A stretch of DNA of 64,000 nucleotides. Origin: Massospora cicadina. Lineage: Eukaryota; Entomophthoromycota; Entomophthoromycetes; Entomophthorales; Entomophthoraceae. Below the pieces are notes generated by a model, which saw nothing but the letters and a program-made list of their open reading frames with translations, did not search any database and was not told where the DNA came from. The stretch's first letter is position 1, and each line of letters starts with the position of its first letter. Both the position numbers and the translations under genes were made by a program. The stretch covers positions 1 through 64,000 of the forward strand of contig JAKSZP010012154.1 of assembly GCA_022478985.1 (NCBI GenBank), written 5' to 3'. Below, piece by piece: positions 11,060 through 22,317 of the stretch.

Positions 11060-11810
11060 TAGGGAGACGACAAGTGGAGCAGTTTTTACTAAATTTCAAA
11101 CTACAATTTAACCAAAAGTGAGAGAATCAAGAGAGAGAGTCACCCAATCACCATAAAAGTTGGCACAACTAAGTATTTTTTCATGAAGTAGGGTTATGAA
11201 TTTAATTTTTGTATTGTAGAATAAAAAGTTTCATATATAACAAGTGAAAATCTTATATGTTTTTGATGAAAATTGGTATAATGTTATGGCTGAGCAGTTA
11301 GATATTCGTTTGATTTGATATTTCTAATGGTTTTTTAAGTGATTAGTAAACATTTGGCTAATTGGAAAGTTAATATAAATCAAAACTAAATAAAAAACCC
11401 AATTGATTTTACAAAAACCTCCTTTAGCATAATTGGCTCATCTTTTAGCTCTAAACTTATTCTATAAAGGTCAGTTGTTCAAATCCTAGAGCAATCACTT
11501 TTTAATTAATATGATATAAAACACATTCAATGACATACTGACTGTCTGACTGACTGACATCTGAAACCTTTGAGTCTGATAGGTTAAATCTATTTGTGTG
11601 AGTGGGTGAGAATTGGCATGTAATATCAAATCTGAAACTATCAATTCTGATTAGTTTAATCTGTTTGGGCGAGTGGATGAGAGTTGGCAAAAATTATCTA
11701 ATAATTCACCAAATTGCTCACCTGAAACTAAACAAACCCAGCATTAGAGTTTTAAGTTGTTTAAGTAAAGTTAGGATGATTGCTCACCAGCCATGAGGGC
11801 AACAGTGAAG
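11060..11810. repeat. Family Y copy 1: AT-rich repeat
   Basis: The stretch shares segments with the insertion at 49691-50840: AAAATTGGTATAAT, a TTTCATATATAAC-like block, and several degenerate units around a GAGTGGGTGAGA..TTGGC motif, which is the complement of CCAACCACTTGTCC-type units in the other copy. No protein is encoded. Boundaries are approximate because both copies are diverged. Confidence 0.45.
11417..11496 (+). other. tRNA-like segment (possible SINE head)
   Basis: TTAGCATAATTGGC (11424-11437) resembles an RNA polymerase III A box and D-arm, and GTTCAAATCC (11477-11486) is a near-canonical B box, about 40 bp apart as in a tRNA. A plausible anticodon arm lies between. Acceptor arms pair poorly, so this is not a functional tRNA. 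A tRNA-derived SINE or tRNA pseudogene is the likely reading. Confidence 0.35.
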
Positions 11811-12649
11811 CTATTAGTCCGAGTGGCTAGAGAGTAGTACTGGCACAGCCTATAAGCTATGTCAGTGTGAGCTTATAAATAAACCTGAGGAACGCTGGGT
11901 AACTCCAATAGTCTACTATTAAAAACGAAATTCCTCTGAGGATACATAGCTGAACAAACATCTACTTTTTAACAATAAATATTCTAATACTACCTATTCT
12001 TCTTTTGATGAGTTGTCCATACTTCTCTCTTTTCCGCCACTGTATCAAAGCCTGGTAACTTGGGTTGCCATTAAAGTTTGCAAAGTCCCCATTCCTTTAA
12101 CCAATAATAGTGGTACCCAGGGTATGTCAATTTTTTAAGCTTATGAAGTAAATCAATATTTCTTCTGACTTTCTACATAACATGGAGTATGGGACTGCTG
12201 GCCCCCTATGTACAAGGTCTATTAGGGCCTATTATGAGCTCCCACTAAGCTTTAGTAAAATATCCTTGGACACCCCAGTTGTAACCCTAAACAAACTGGG
12301 CAAAAATTACTGTTAGGGACTCAATTCCACCAGAAATACAATGCAACATCCATTCCGCCAAAAGTTTCTTATCTTACTTGGGACAAATGCTCCATATTAA
12401 TCAAGACTACCATGATTGTAAGGAACATATAAAGACTTGCACCTAATTAATAGAGTTGGATGACAAGATCATTCAAAATGACTATAATGTCCTGGGTTCT
12501 CACGTGCAACTACCACCAATTGTATCCAAAAGGGACAGTATGCCCCTATATTATCCAGAACTAAAAGTAAATCCTGCAAAGTACAAGTCATAATTAACAT
12601 CCAGGCTCACAAGAACATCCCCAAAAGCCTATTAGAGATATGAAGTGTT
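11811..12649. other. No recognisable gene
   Basis: AT-rich sequence with only short, stop-rich frames. A weak tRNA-like start (AGTCCGAGTGGCTAGAG near 11817) is visible without a matching B box. It may hold the 5' LTR or leader of the gag relic that follows, but I cannot define it. Confidence 0.3.
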
Positions 12650-15600
12650 AATAACCCTTTAGTGAAGTAGGCCTTAACTTCTTCCACTATTCTTAATACT
12701 ATGTATTCCAGTCCCATCTAAGTACTACTGGCCAATTTGAAATCTGAGACTTGTATGATGGGATCCAACACTCATATAGACTATTTATGGCTACTACCCA
12801 TCAACAAGATTGATAATTACTGGAGGTTTGGGAGCTTCCGTGATTTTAAGTTGAAGGAACCTCCCACTGTAGCACTGATTGTGACTTTGATCAGAGAAGA
12901 CTTTAATATTGAACAAATAAAAAATGTTGAAAAGTTACTAGAGTAATACACCTGCTTGTTATCAACCTCCATTTATAACTTTAGCAAGATAATAAATGGC
13001 TGCACATAATATAGAAACAGGAGATTCTTGCCCACATTTGAGCGCAGCCTTATTAGAAGAGAAACGTATAGGAAGCTCAAGTTGCTATGGAACTAAAGGA
13101 ATCTTTAGAAACAGAATTGCTGGTACACTCCCAAAGCCCATGGGCATTGTCTGAAAGCCTCTTGAGATGCCCAAATCTACTCAAAATATGATAATTGAAA
13201 CCTACTTATGACAACACGCCTCCAATTGAGTGTGCTAGCCATTATTCAGAATGTTGGCCCCTGTAAATAGGAGTTCTTCTATTAGGTCTGATGTCACCAA
13301 CGCTAAAGGGAGATATGTTTGCTCTAGAGGAAGTTAATGGTAATCTATATATGAAGATCTTGCCTCCTCTGAGTCACGTCAATTGTTTTGGAGGCATGAT
13401 AATTTACATCTTATATATTTCTAGTTTATAGTAAAAAGCTATCTTTTAGCCAGATCTATTTGTAAATTTGACCTAATAAGTCAACCTATATATTATTTTC
13501 CTTGTGAAACCTGTCCTCCAGAATTGATAGTGTAACAAAAATGATAACTTTATAGCCCTCTAAACATCTACTCCTCTGATTTGTGAAGGAGTATTAAAAC
13601 TGATATCCTCTTCTAGGTTTGCTTCCAAGACCGCATAGTAAAAACATATATTCTACAAACAATGAATAATTATATCAAAGGCTCTCCCTTTTCAGATGAG
13701 TTGATGAGCATTAACAAATGGATACCCACCAACCATCAAGATACTGCTTCTAATGTTACCAAAATCTAATTCATGCTACTATGAATCTGTCAATGATGGC
13801 TCTGTCAACTCAGTATACCAGATTTAATCTATGGATATTACTTTAGTTATATGATTGTTTAAAAGGCCATCCAACATTGTAATTTTATGAATCCAGAGCT
13901 GTTTGGGCTTCAGCTAACATGATTCACTTCTATTCCAATACTCTGTTGGTGAGTATTGAAAATAGGGCTGACTTGATTGAGCAGTGTATCATACATTATG
14001 TGCATCTGACCATTCACCACTTGCCACAGATTTTAAGCTAAATCACCTTGAAATCCAACACCAGTTTTCCATGTCTCAGCAAAACCCAATCCAAGTTGGC
14101 TAACTTATATGACACTGCTTTCAATTTTTTTTATAGTTGTGAAGCAATAGTTGATAAATGAAGTTGATAAAAAATACAAAATCAGCTCTGTCATATTGAC
14201 AATGATGTTGCTGGTTATTTGCATCAAGAAGTAGCTCAGCAATCTACTGAGGCTTCTACCTTATCAACTAACGCCTTACCAATATCAAAAATTAATTTCA
14301 GTTCTAACACTACAAATGAAAACCTTGTACAATTCCTGGTTGCTTATACTAAATAATTTTTCCAAAAAATTCCTAAAAGTTGTTGATGCTAATGGAAACC
14401 AAGAAGGTCCACCTGAGCATAAAGGTCCCCCTAGAGCCCCTGGGACACCTAGTTCACTTTAAAATGTGCCAGTACCTAGTGGTGCTCGTGAGTCAACTGG
14501 CCTCCTGGCTCTGATGGGTTTAGTGGGCCCCCAGGATCCCAGAACCCCATGTCCTTACAGTTACAATTCCTGATTTGGAGACCCTTGATCAGTTTGCGTT
14601 AAAATCCAAGACTTAGTCACTCATTTGAAAGCTATTGATAAAGTATGCTTATTGAATTTAGATGGTAACCTCTTGATCCAGATCTCTCTCTAACCAATTT
14701 ATTAGTGTTTTTGACAATGCTTATTGTCTATGTGAGAATAATTAGACTACACAAAAAACTTAGTTTCACAGCTCTGAAAGCCTCTATCAAATGCTTGACC
14801 CCTAAATGTGTGGTACTTTAGAGGAAACAGAACAAAATGCTCTTATTAACTCTAACCATAAATATACCACCTTAGGTAGATCACTCACTCACTGGGTTCA
14901 AAAGCTATAAGATGATCTCAACAGTCTATGGGAGAAAGTTGATCATGACCCTATTCAAGTCCATATCCCCAAGTCTGAACCCATAAAACTAAATTTGTAA
15001 TGTGTCTGGATTTTCAAGTGTTATTGGGTGAATCTTATTCTTTTAAGCCCATGTTCATAGATGAGTATGATCCTGGTGAAGGACTTATCAACTCCTTACT
15101 GTTTATCTATAAAAGAGCTATGGAGGGAGCCTCAGATCATCAGAAGGTTCAAAATATTACCTTCTGACTCATCTGGCTCACTCAAGAAATTATGGCCCCT
15201 CGTTTAAGGTTTGCCACACCTGGGTTCAAGTAAAGACTGCTCTCATCAAAAAATTTGGAAGTAATCAAATTCTATCTAACCAAAAAGCTTTTATGGTTAT
15301 TTAGATCAAAAAGGGAGAATCATTCCAAAAAATTGCAAAACATTTTTACCATGATGCTCAAACCCTAAACACTTATGATTGTATTACCTTGGATGATGCT
15401 ATCTCAGCTGTAATGACTTCTTTCTCCTCATTTACTCCATGATTTCTCAATTTCAAGACGCTCAAAGTAAATTTTTGGTCCATCATTAATATTAAGAGGC
15501 TTTAATGGAGACCCATAATGGGAATTATAACAGCACGTGGCTATTAACTCTAAATCATATGTCCATGCAGTACCTCCAAAAACAAATCTAGGAATAAGAG

Positions 15601-15710
15601 AGTCCCATGTGGTTACTGCGTGTTATGTAATTATGAATAAAACATTGCTGGAAGAAACAGAATGACGAGTCAAATAAGAGGAATTAGTATAAGGCGTGAG
15701 CTCCATGTGC
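12650..15710 (+). pseudogene. gag relic of the Gypsy-M lineage with collagen-like segment
   Basis: The relic follows the domain order of the Gypsy-M gag. Near 14116 it reads FNFFYSCEAIVDK, then HIDNDVAGYLHQEVAQQ, a helical stretch matching the Gypsy-M pre-collagen region. A degenerate Gly-X-Y segment follows (14406-14545; GPPEHKGPPRAPGTP, then broken). Near 15270-15410 it reads KAFMVI, KKGESFQKIAKHFYHDAQ and CITLDDAISAV, equivalent to the Gypsy-M gag core. A decayed zinc knuckle ends at about 15605-15660, with PCGYC and CWKKQND seen in different frames. No RT follows. The part before 13.9 kb is assigned by position only. Confidence 0.65.
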
Positions 15711-15892
15711 TGACCAACCTCCCCTGCATCATTCTCAAGTTTCTAGCTCATCTAATGAATGTTATGTTGTATCTGCTCCAGGTGACATTGAGTCCCTAAA
15801 GAATTATTTGATAATTTATTTTGTTTCTTCTTACTATTCTACTTCAATCTCTGCTTTTATCTGAAAAGTATGTAATTCTATACTAGGTATAA

Positions 15893-16366
15893 CTTATTTT
15901 GGTACTAGTAATTCCCAGCCCAAAAGGGGGACCCACAAATCTTTAACTTTAAATAAGCCAAACAAAGGTATTATCATAATAAAATTCTAATATAGCCCTT
16001 AAGTTGTTAGCCTAGGAAGCCATATAAAATAGTGAGGAAGCTTAGAGAAACCTTTGTCTGGCACCCTCTTTAACTGGCAGACTATGGTGGACAACATAGG
16101 GGTTGGGGCATCAGCGGCAAGTGGTATAAGGAGGTAGAGTTGAGGGTTTTCTTTGTTAATGAGGCCTGCGGTGTCTATCACCTCAACATATTGAGCAGTT
16201 TGATGCTCAGCAAAAGTGATGAGAGCCAACACTCGCATGAACGACTTAAAGCACTGGTGTATTTAGGGATAGTTGCGGTCAAGAAAGTTTTTGATGTATT
16301 AATGCAAGACCAGATTGCACCAAAAGCACGCTCCTCAATTTCATATTTTTCATCCTCATCACGTTT
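15893..16366 (-). mobile_element. Family X copy B: C-terminal part and 3' end
   Basis: The minus-strand ORF at 15999-16238 (79 aa) contains LITFAEHQTAQYVEV, INKENPQLYLL, APTPMLS and CQLKRVPDKGF. It aligns residue by residue with copy C at about 27110-27340. The 3' end (15893-15930) carries CCCTTTTGGGCTGGG followed by ACTAGTACC and a short A-rich end, as in copy C at 32715-32749. The N-terminal part is missing at 16366, where the Gypsy-M LTR begins. Confidence 0.75.
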
Positions 16367-16776
16367 TTGTCAGCTTTACAGTTCTCTGGACTTTCAAGAG
16401 GTCTGAAGGTGGCTTGAAGCTGCAAATTTACAAAAAGGTCAAGAAGAAAATGGAAAATGGTTAGTGTACTGAATATTTTATTAGGCTAAAAGGTATCAAT
16501 ATTTATAGATTGAGTGGTACATGGTGCCTCGAGGATCATTGCAGCCCCATCCATTCAAGATCTTTCCTGGTCTTCTGGATTGATCAACTTATAGACATCC
16601 TCAATGTATTTCGCCGCCCACCTGACCAAATTGGTGGAAACGCCATTCCACGTGACTCAGGAATTGGGGATGAGAATTTTGAAGTCATTTTTGTTTAGAT
16701 AGGTTTGAGAGTCAATTCATTACAGCTCAATTTGGAAGTATGAAATTTGATTTGTTCATTATCTCAAATCCCAACA
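16367..16776 (-). repeat. Gypsy-M 3' LTR
   Basis: Direct repeat of 22318-22728. On the minus strand it starts TGTTGGGATTTGAG at 16776, immediately after a purine tract, and ends at 16367 inside family X. Shared blocks include CAGCCCCATC, ATCTTTCCTGGTCTTC and CACGTGACTCAGGAATTGGG on the plus strand. Confidence 0.88.
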
Positions 16777-16791
16777 ACGCTCCCCCCAAGA
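16777..16791 (-). other. Gypsy-M polypurine tract
   Basis: On the minus strand, CTTGGGGGGAGCG directly precedes the 3' LTR start. This is the expected plus-strand primer site for the element and fixes the LTR boundary and orientation. Confidence 0.75.
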
Positions 16792-16979
16792 TCCTGTTGG
16801 ATGGGGGTATACAGCTGAAGGAACTGACCATGCACCCAATTAACCACGTTCCTTGGTTGACATTGGCAATGGATTACTCATACTTCAACATATGAATGAC
16901 CTTATAGGGTCCAGACCAAAGAACGTCTAGCTTATTTTGTCAGCCTCCAGGTCAATGTGAATAGAAGAGAACAAGGTCA

Positions 16980-17770
16980 CCTAATTAAAAGATGATAAGG
17001 AGGGTCAGCTGAGATTAAATCAGGATGTCTCTCTTCCAGTAGTTGTGACAATGCCTTGTGCGGCTAGGGCTTGAAGTCAGACAATTTCTTTGGCTAAGGC
17101 CCTCAGAGTTAATTCAGAGTTCTCAGTTGTGGAGGTCTCGAGCAATGGCTGGATGCTACTTGGTAGCCAAGGTGCACGCCCATATAGGGATTCAAAAGGG
17201 GACATCTTAATGACTCTGTGGTAGCTTACTCTGAAGGCAAGCAAAGCGCTGGTTAGGTAGTGGCTCCAACGGGCAGGATTCAAGGCAGCCAATTTTCATA
17301 AAATGGAAATAAGAGTTCCAGTAGCGCGTTCTACTGCCCCATTAGTAGATGGGTGGTAAGGGGAAGCAAAACTCTGGGTAGTGCCGAATAGCGAGATAAG
17401 TTCTTGTACTACCTGTGAATTGAAGTTCAACCCAATGTCTGAAAGTAAGGTTTGGGGGCACCTATGCTGGGTGAAAAAGGATCAAACAAGGAAGAGAGCT
17501 GTGGCTTTGACAGTAGCAGCTGGGATCAAAATTGCTTCAACACACTGGTTAAGTGGTCCACAGCTAGGATAATATACTTGTGGCCATGTAACTCAGTGGG
17601 AATAGGGCTCACCACATCAATGCTAACTACATTGAAGGGCCCAGTTGGGGCAATAACCGAGTGTTGGAATTGAATACTGGCTCAGTCTTTAGATTGGCAA
17701 GTCATACATGCCTCCAAGGCCTCTTTATTGGTTTCTACTATTTGGTCTCAGTAACATCTTGACTTCAGCC
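16980..17770 (-). pseudogene. Gypsy-M integrase remnant
   Basis: On the minus strand the catalytic core reads VVSIDVVSPIPTE (first Asp codon at 17616-17618), LSDIGLNFNSQ (second Asp at 17437-17439) and NGAVERATG (Glu at 17329-17331). The last two acids have 35 residues between them, as in active integrases, although the conserved Asn after the second Asp is Ile. The open frame 17077-17292 continues with RWSHYLTSALLAFRVSYH and MSPFESLYGRAPW, near-identical in plan to Gypsy-1. Upstream stops and frame changes make it inactive. Confidence 0.87.
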
Positions 17771-17957
17771 ATTCGTGAGATTTCTTAACAGCCCTATGTC
17801 CTACAGTGGAATGGCCTCCTAGAATAACATCAGTTCAGGAGGAGGGGAAGACATATGGGAGCCACTTCTTATTGGCCTTCTTGTAAAGCAGCCTAGCCTT
17901 AATTCGAGTGTCTTGAGTCATCCTTTGGAGTTCAGCTTGGACCTCAGGGGTCTCCAA

Positions 17958-19083
17958 CTACCACTGCTCAGGTTGGCCTATTAGATCATACAGCCGGTCC
18001 TCCCTGGGGGCCAAAACTGCTAGTACCAGCATCTTGGAGAGGCAGTTCACATTTTGGTGAATTGCGCCTGCATGATGGAAAATGGAGAAATCATAGCTCT
18101 GTAGTTGTAAAGCCCACCTGAATAGTCGGCCATATGGGTCCTTCATCTGCTGAAGCCACCTGAGCTAGGAGTGGTCTGTAACAATAGTAAAATGAGTACC
18201 ATAGAGATAAGGTCAGAAATGTAAATGGCTAGCAAAAACAGCCAGGCACTCCCGCTTGTTAATGCTGTAGTTCCGTTCAGCTTTACTCAGCGACTTACTA
18301 AGATAGCCAAGTGATGTTAACTTGGTTTTCATCATGTTGGGCTAGGATAGCCCCGACGGAAACATCACTTGCATCCATAAACAACAAGAAGGGTTGATTG
18401 AAGCATGGGTGACCATAATGGGTTTAGTACATAGAGCAGTTCTCAAGACACTAAAATCCTGTTCTTGTTCAGGACACCATTCGATTGGCATATTCTTCTG
18501 CAGGAGGTAGAACTGTGGCTTGGCTAGGTTGGCAAACCAGGGGATAAACTGATGATAATAGCCCACCATGCCTAGAAATACCTGGATATACCTTAAGCTT
18601 TGGGGTCATGACATCTTCTCTATGGCGTTGACCTTATCCAGTATAGTATGGATGCCATCCTTGAAAACTTTGTGTCCCAGAAATTCTAGTTCAGATTGGA
18701 AGAAAGAGCACTTCAAAGGTTTAAGCTTTATAGAAACCATTTGTAAACAATTGAAGACCTCCTGGAGATGCTTGATGTGCCCATTAAGGGTTCGTGAGAA
18801 GACAGTAATGTCATCTAGGTAGACGAGATGCATGAAAGCTTCAAGTCCTTAAGGATCCCATCCACGGTGGAAATGTACTGGGATACAGCAAGCTTATGTA
18901 GGATTCATCAATTCGGGGAAGTTGATAACTGTCCTTCTTGGTGATTGAGTTAAGTCGTTTGTAGTCCATCCCCACACAGTGGATGCCGCCCTTCTTCTGA
19001 ACCAGCAGAAGAGGAGAGGCCCAAGGGTTGCGCAATGGTACCAGAAGTCTGGCGTTGAGTAGTTGCTTGAGTTCTACTACCAC
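17958..19083 (-). pseudogene. Gypsy-M reverse transcriptase and RNase H remnant
   Basis: The open frame 18841-19083 contains the fingers: LLNARLLVPLRNPWASPLLL, then KKGGIHCVGMDYKRLNSIT and KDSYQLPRID. The palm box HLVYLDDITVFS lies at the start of the frame 18606-18833 (YLDD codons 18810-18821) and runs into LKPLKCSFFQ and FLGHKV. RNase H follows (18342-18569) with VGYYHQFIPWF and FMDASDVSVGAILAQ. RRHAGAIH-like text ends near 18060. All hallmark residues of RT and the first RNase H Asp are kept, but several frame breaks separate the blocks. Confidence 0.9.
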
Positions 19084-19093
19084 CTGAGTTTCT

Positions 19094-20230
19094 TCAACCT
19101 TGCTTTTTCAGTAAGGTCAGAACTGGAAGGGTAGCATTTTCTACATGATGTAGGACTCCGTTCATTCTTCCAAAGTCATAGGTTGAGGCCAAAAATAGGT
19201 CCGAATACTCATCCAACAACCTTTTGAACCTTACGTTGTTGGTCGTCCAAGAGGTCTTTGCTGATGTTGGCATCAACCAGACTGACCGATGGAGGTGCTG
19301 CCAAGCCAAAATATCTCAAGTCCCTAAAGCTTTGGACGTCGGCACTAGCTTCCACCAGTAGTAGGCAGACATAGGTGGCAAGACTGTTAGGACCTACTAT
19401 TTTAGGTTTTTCAGTAAGGTTGGCCAATAACACTGATATAGATCCGGCATAAGCTGGATCTAAGATCCCCAGGCAGAGTAGCACCTCTTTTGATGATGGG
19501 TTGTCTTGGCCTTAGACTTCCAATAGGTATCCCAAGGGGATGTATACATGGACCCAGGTGTCAGCAATGACTTGGGACTTTAGAGGCATTGTAGTTGCCC
19601 TAGGTAAATAGATCGGCATGCCCTCTTGCCCATCATCAGCAGGAGGGGTAGTCAGACTCAAAAACCCTAATGTGATATTCAAGTTAAATTGATTCAGACT
19701 TCACATCTAGTAAACAAGCTCGTGCTTTGACCTCAGTTTTAAGTTAGCAAGGGGTCTTGAAGATCAGAGGATTAATGCCCTAGTAGGGATAGAAAGCTAC
19801 CATCATAATGGAGTACTGCTGAATAGTCTCGAAAACATTGAGTCCCAAAGAGCAGATCATAGCTAGGGAATTCTAGAGTGACAGCGGAGGTTTACAGCAA
19901 GCTTTCCAAACTGTAACAGTAGAGAGGAATATGATCCTATAGATTAAGTACATTGAGGGCCAGCCGTGCCATACTCCATATAGTATGCATATCCAGAGTG
20001 ATCTTTATGTGCTTCATTAACTTAAAAGATATGACATTCATAATGGAGCCACTGTTGAATATTACAGAGACTGTTATTTTATGGATTCAAACTGTGACCC
20101 AGGTAACCAGACTTCCAAACTGGGGCAGCAGCGTGAGGAACATAGGAGAGTCATCAGAAGAAGAGCAAGCAGTATCAATTTCTTTATTAATAATGGATAC
20201 CAAAATCTTCTTCTCCAGATGAGGTAGCTC
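19094..20230 (-). pseudogene. Gypsy-M protease region, active site lost
   Basis: Between the gag zinc knuckle and RT lies about 1.1 kb of broken frame. At about 19695-19740 the minus strand reads EVKARACLLDVKSES. Related Gypsy proteases have A-x-x-x-L-D-S/T-G here, so the catalytic Asp may survive but the following Ser/Thr-Gly has gone. The frame 19209-19484 (91 aa) includes NLTEKPKIVGPNSLATYVCL and leads towards RT. Protease would cleave the polyprotein. The assignment rests on position plus this one motif. Confidence 0.5.
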
Positions 20231-20299
20231 CAGGTTCATTCAAGGTTATGAAGGATTCTTGAGGCTAGGTAGGGATATCATCATGAAGCGCCTTACCCT

Positions 20300-22150
20300 T
20301 CATGCTGATTGCCCTTTTCTCACCTCCTTGGAAAGTCGTTTCCAGCAGGTCTTGGCACTGTGTCTAAAACTGTTACAGTAAGTGCATTGAGGTCGAGGTT
20401 TTCTGTTTTTGACCAGATGGACTCTAGGACGGTTGAAGGAGCCTGTAAATGTAGCTTTAAAGCGAAGAGTTGACGAAGGGATCCTGTTAAGCACTTCCTT
20501 GATCTTCTGGATGCAGGTAAACTCATTCTTCTGTCCAATCATATGCATTTGAACCTCAGGGTAGGATCTCAAGGCAGAAATGATGGTTGTAATAGCATCA
20601 TCCAGGGTGATACAATTCGTAGTGACTAAGGGTTGTGCTTAGGCATAAAAGCGGCTGGCAAACTCCATGAGGCTTTCTCCTTTATTTAGTTGGAACCAAT
20701 GAACGCCTGTTTTTGATTGGCCGGGGTTTAATTGATGCCAAAATCTTGGATTAAGGCGGTATGGACCTGTTCCCAGGTGGTGAACTCCTTCAAATGGGGG
20801 GTCATGTACTCCAGAGCAGGGATGTTGAGGCAGGAGTGGATATGCATTACCTTCTAACAATTGGTGGCCTCCTCCAAGGAGCTCTCATATGCGTACAAGA
20901 AGGAGGCAATGCTCTCCTGGATGGGGGTGAACCTTTCTTTAAAACTAGATTTAAAGCTAGTTACAAGTGGAGTGGAGAGGGTGTTAACACTGGGTATGGG
21001 CGCTGGCTCTAGGATCTCAGTCTCCGCATAGTTGTGGGACCCTGCTGGTCTAGCCATCATCATAGTCCCTCAAGATCCTCTTAGATATCATCACAATTTT
21101 GGTTGAGGGAGGAAACGGAAGCCTTATTTGAGAGTTGCACCTTTAGGGAGTGAATATTGGTGCACTGAAGGTGAAGCTGGCTCTTGAGGGTGGTCAAACG
21201 GGTTTCAAACCCTTGGCAAGTTTTCTCGAGCTGAGAGATGCAAGTATTGGCAAGTTCAGCAAAAGCACTTAGGTTGCCCATTTCATCTGATAGGGCATCA
21301 ATAGAGACCCTAGGATTGAGGGGGACTTCATCCACTCAGAGTGTGCATCCCTGAGCTACATTCTAAATTTAATCTCATAGGGCAGCCTAGGCTGTTATCA
21401 CATCCTTCCACCATGTGCCATCAGGGCAATCAGGTGTGGGAGCTTTGGGACCTGGGGGCCCAGGAGGTCCACGGGGACCTTCTGGCCCTTCAGGTCCTAC
21501 ACGCCCTTTGGGGCCTTCAGACCCTCTAGGCCCTTCAGGACCTTCACTCCTGGAGGAGTAGTTTCAAGAGGCCTGCTCCCAATTGTTTTGTTGTAGCTTT
21601 TGCACCAGATCCTCAACCTGAAGGAGGTGCTGATTCCAAGTTGCCTCATGAAGCTGGACGTTCTGATGCAAATCGTTCTCAAGATAACCAGAAATCCCTC
21701 TATCTAACACCACAATTTGGTCTCAGACCTTGTTGATCAACCGTCAGTTATCAGTAATGGCCTCGCAAATGTCATTAACAAAGGAGGAGGCTACATTATA
21801 AAAGTTGATGATGTGAGTGTGCAGGGCCTGGGTGAGCCCCAGTTGTTGGGAGACCTCTTGATGGTGCAGCCCAACTAGTTGGAGTAGGTAATGTTTAACT
21901 GGGTGAACATAGTTTCAAAGATAGCATTTGGGACCAAGCGTGAGTTCTCCTGCTGGCAGCTGGGTCGAGTCATAGAGGTCCCACATGGTAGAGGGAACAG
22001 AAGAGGCACAGGAATGGCTGAAGTGGGCATTCACAGAGTAGATGCCATCTATTAATTGTTGAACAACATCGTTAAGGCTCTTGTACTGAAGTTGGTACTG
22101 ATTTCCATCAATAGAAGGCAGGGAGAACTGAAATGTGGCCTAGAATTTTA
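20300..22150 (-). pseudogene. Gypsy-M gag with coiled-coil-like, collagen-like and CCHC parts
   Basis: The relic begins about 150 bp after the PBS. Order on the minus strand: N-terminal part (22.15-21.75 kb); a heptad-like helical stretch (VVLDRGISGYL..LLQVEDLVQKLQQNNW); a collagen-like block of 11 Gly-X-Y triplets (21444-21542); and a second helical stretch in the frame 21081-21335 (SIDALSDEMGNLSAFAELAN, LEKTCQGFETRLTTLKSQL). Next is the gag core with GESLMEFASRFYA and CITLDDAI, then a perfect C-x2-C-x4-H-x4-C knuckle (CTYCNSFRHSAKTC, 20345-20386). Gag packages RNA. The collagen block inside gag is unusual and recurs in two other copies. Confidence 0.8.
21444..21542 (-). other. Collagen-like Gly-X-Y block in Gypsy-M gag
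   Basis: Exactly 99 bp on the minus strand encode eleven consecutive Gly-X-Y triplets without a break, beginning GPEGPRGSEGPKG and ending GPPGPPGPK. Several X-Y pairs carry Pro, Glu, Arg or Lys as in triple-helical proteins. Stops occur in neighbouring gag text but not in this block. Gly/Pro codons are partly self-complementary, so the plus strand also looks G/P-rich, but only the minus frame gives uninterrupted triplets within a gag context. Confidence 0.85.
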
Positions 22151-22298
22151 CCTTTCAGGTTGTGCAGGTAGTATTTCATATTGCTAGAAACTAACCATTA
22201 AGCAACGCTTTTTGACCAATCAGCGTCTTGGTCTAGAAGGGCTGCAGTATTTTCCATTTATTGTGATAGACGTTTTCACTTGGGACAGTTTGGAGCCC

Positions 22299-22314
22299 CC
22301 TGTAGTGAGCACCA
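22299..22314 (-). other. Gypsy-M primer-binding site
   Basis: On the minus strand TGGTGCTCACTACAGG starts 3 bp after the end of the 5' LTR. TGG complements a tRNA CCA end. The TRIM-like element at 51391 has a PBS with the same first seven bases. I do not identify the tRNA. Confidence 0.65.
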
Positions 22315-22317
22315 CAT

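Noticed and set aside
21341..21529. Plus-strand G/P/L-rich ORF over the collagen block
   Set aside because: Gly and Pro codons are mutually complementary, so the plus strand mimics low complexity; only the minus frame gives 11 unbroken Gly-X-Y triplets in gag context.
21444..21542. A host collagen exon
   Set aside because: Two further copies sit in the same gag position, and the flanks are gag helices and a CCHC knuckle. A host exon is not supported.
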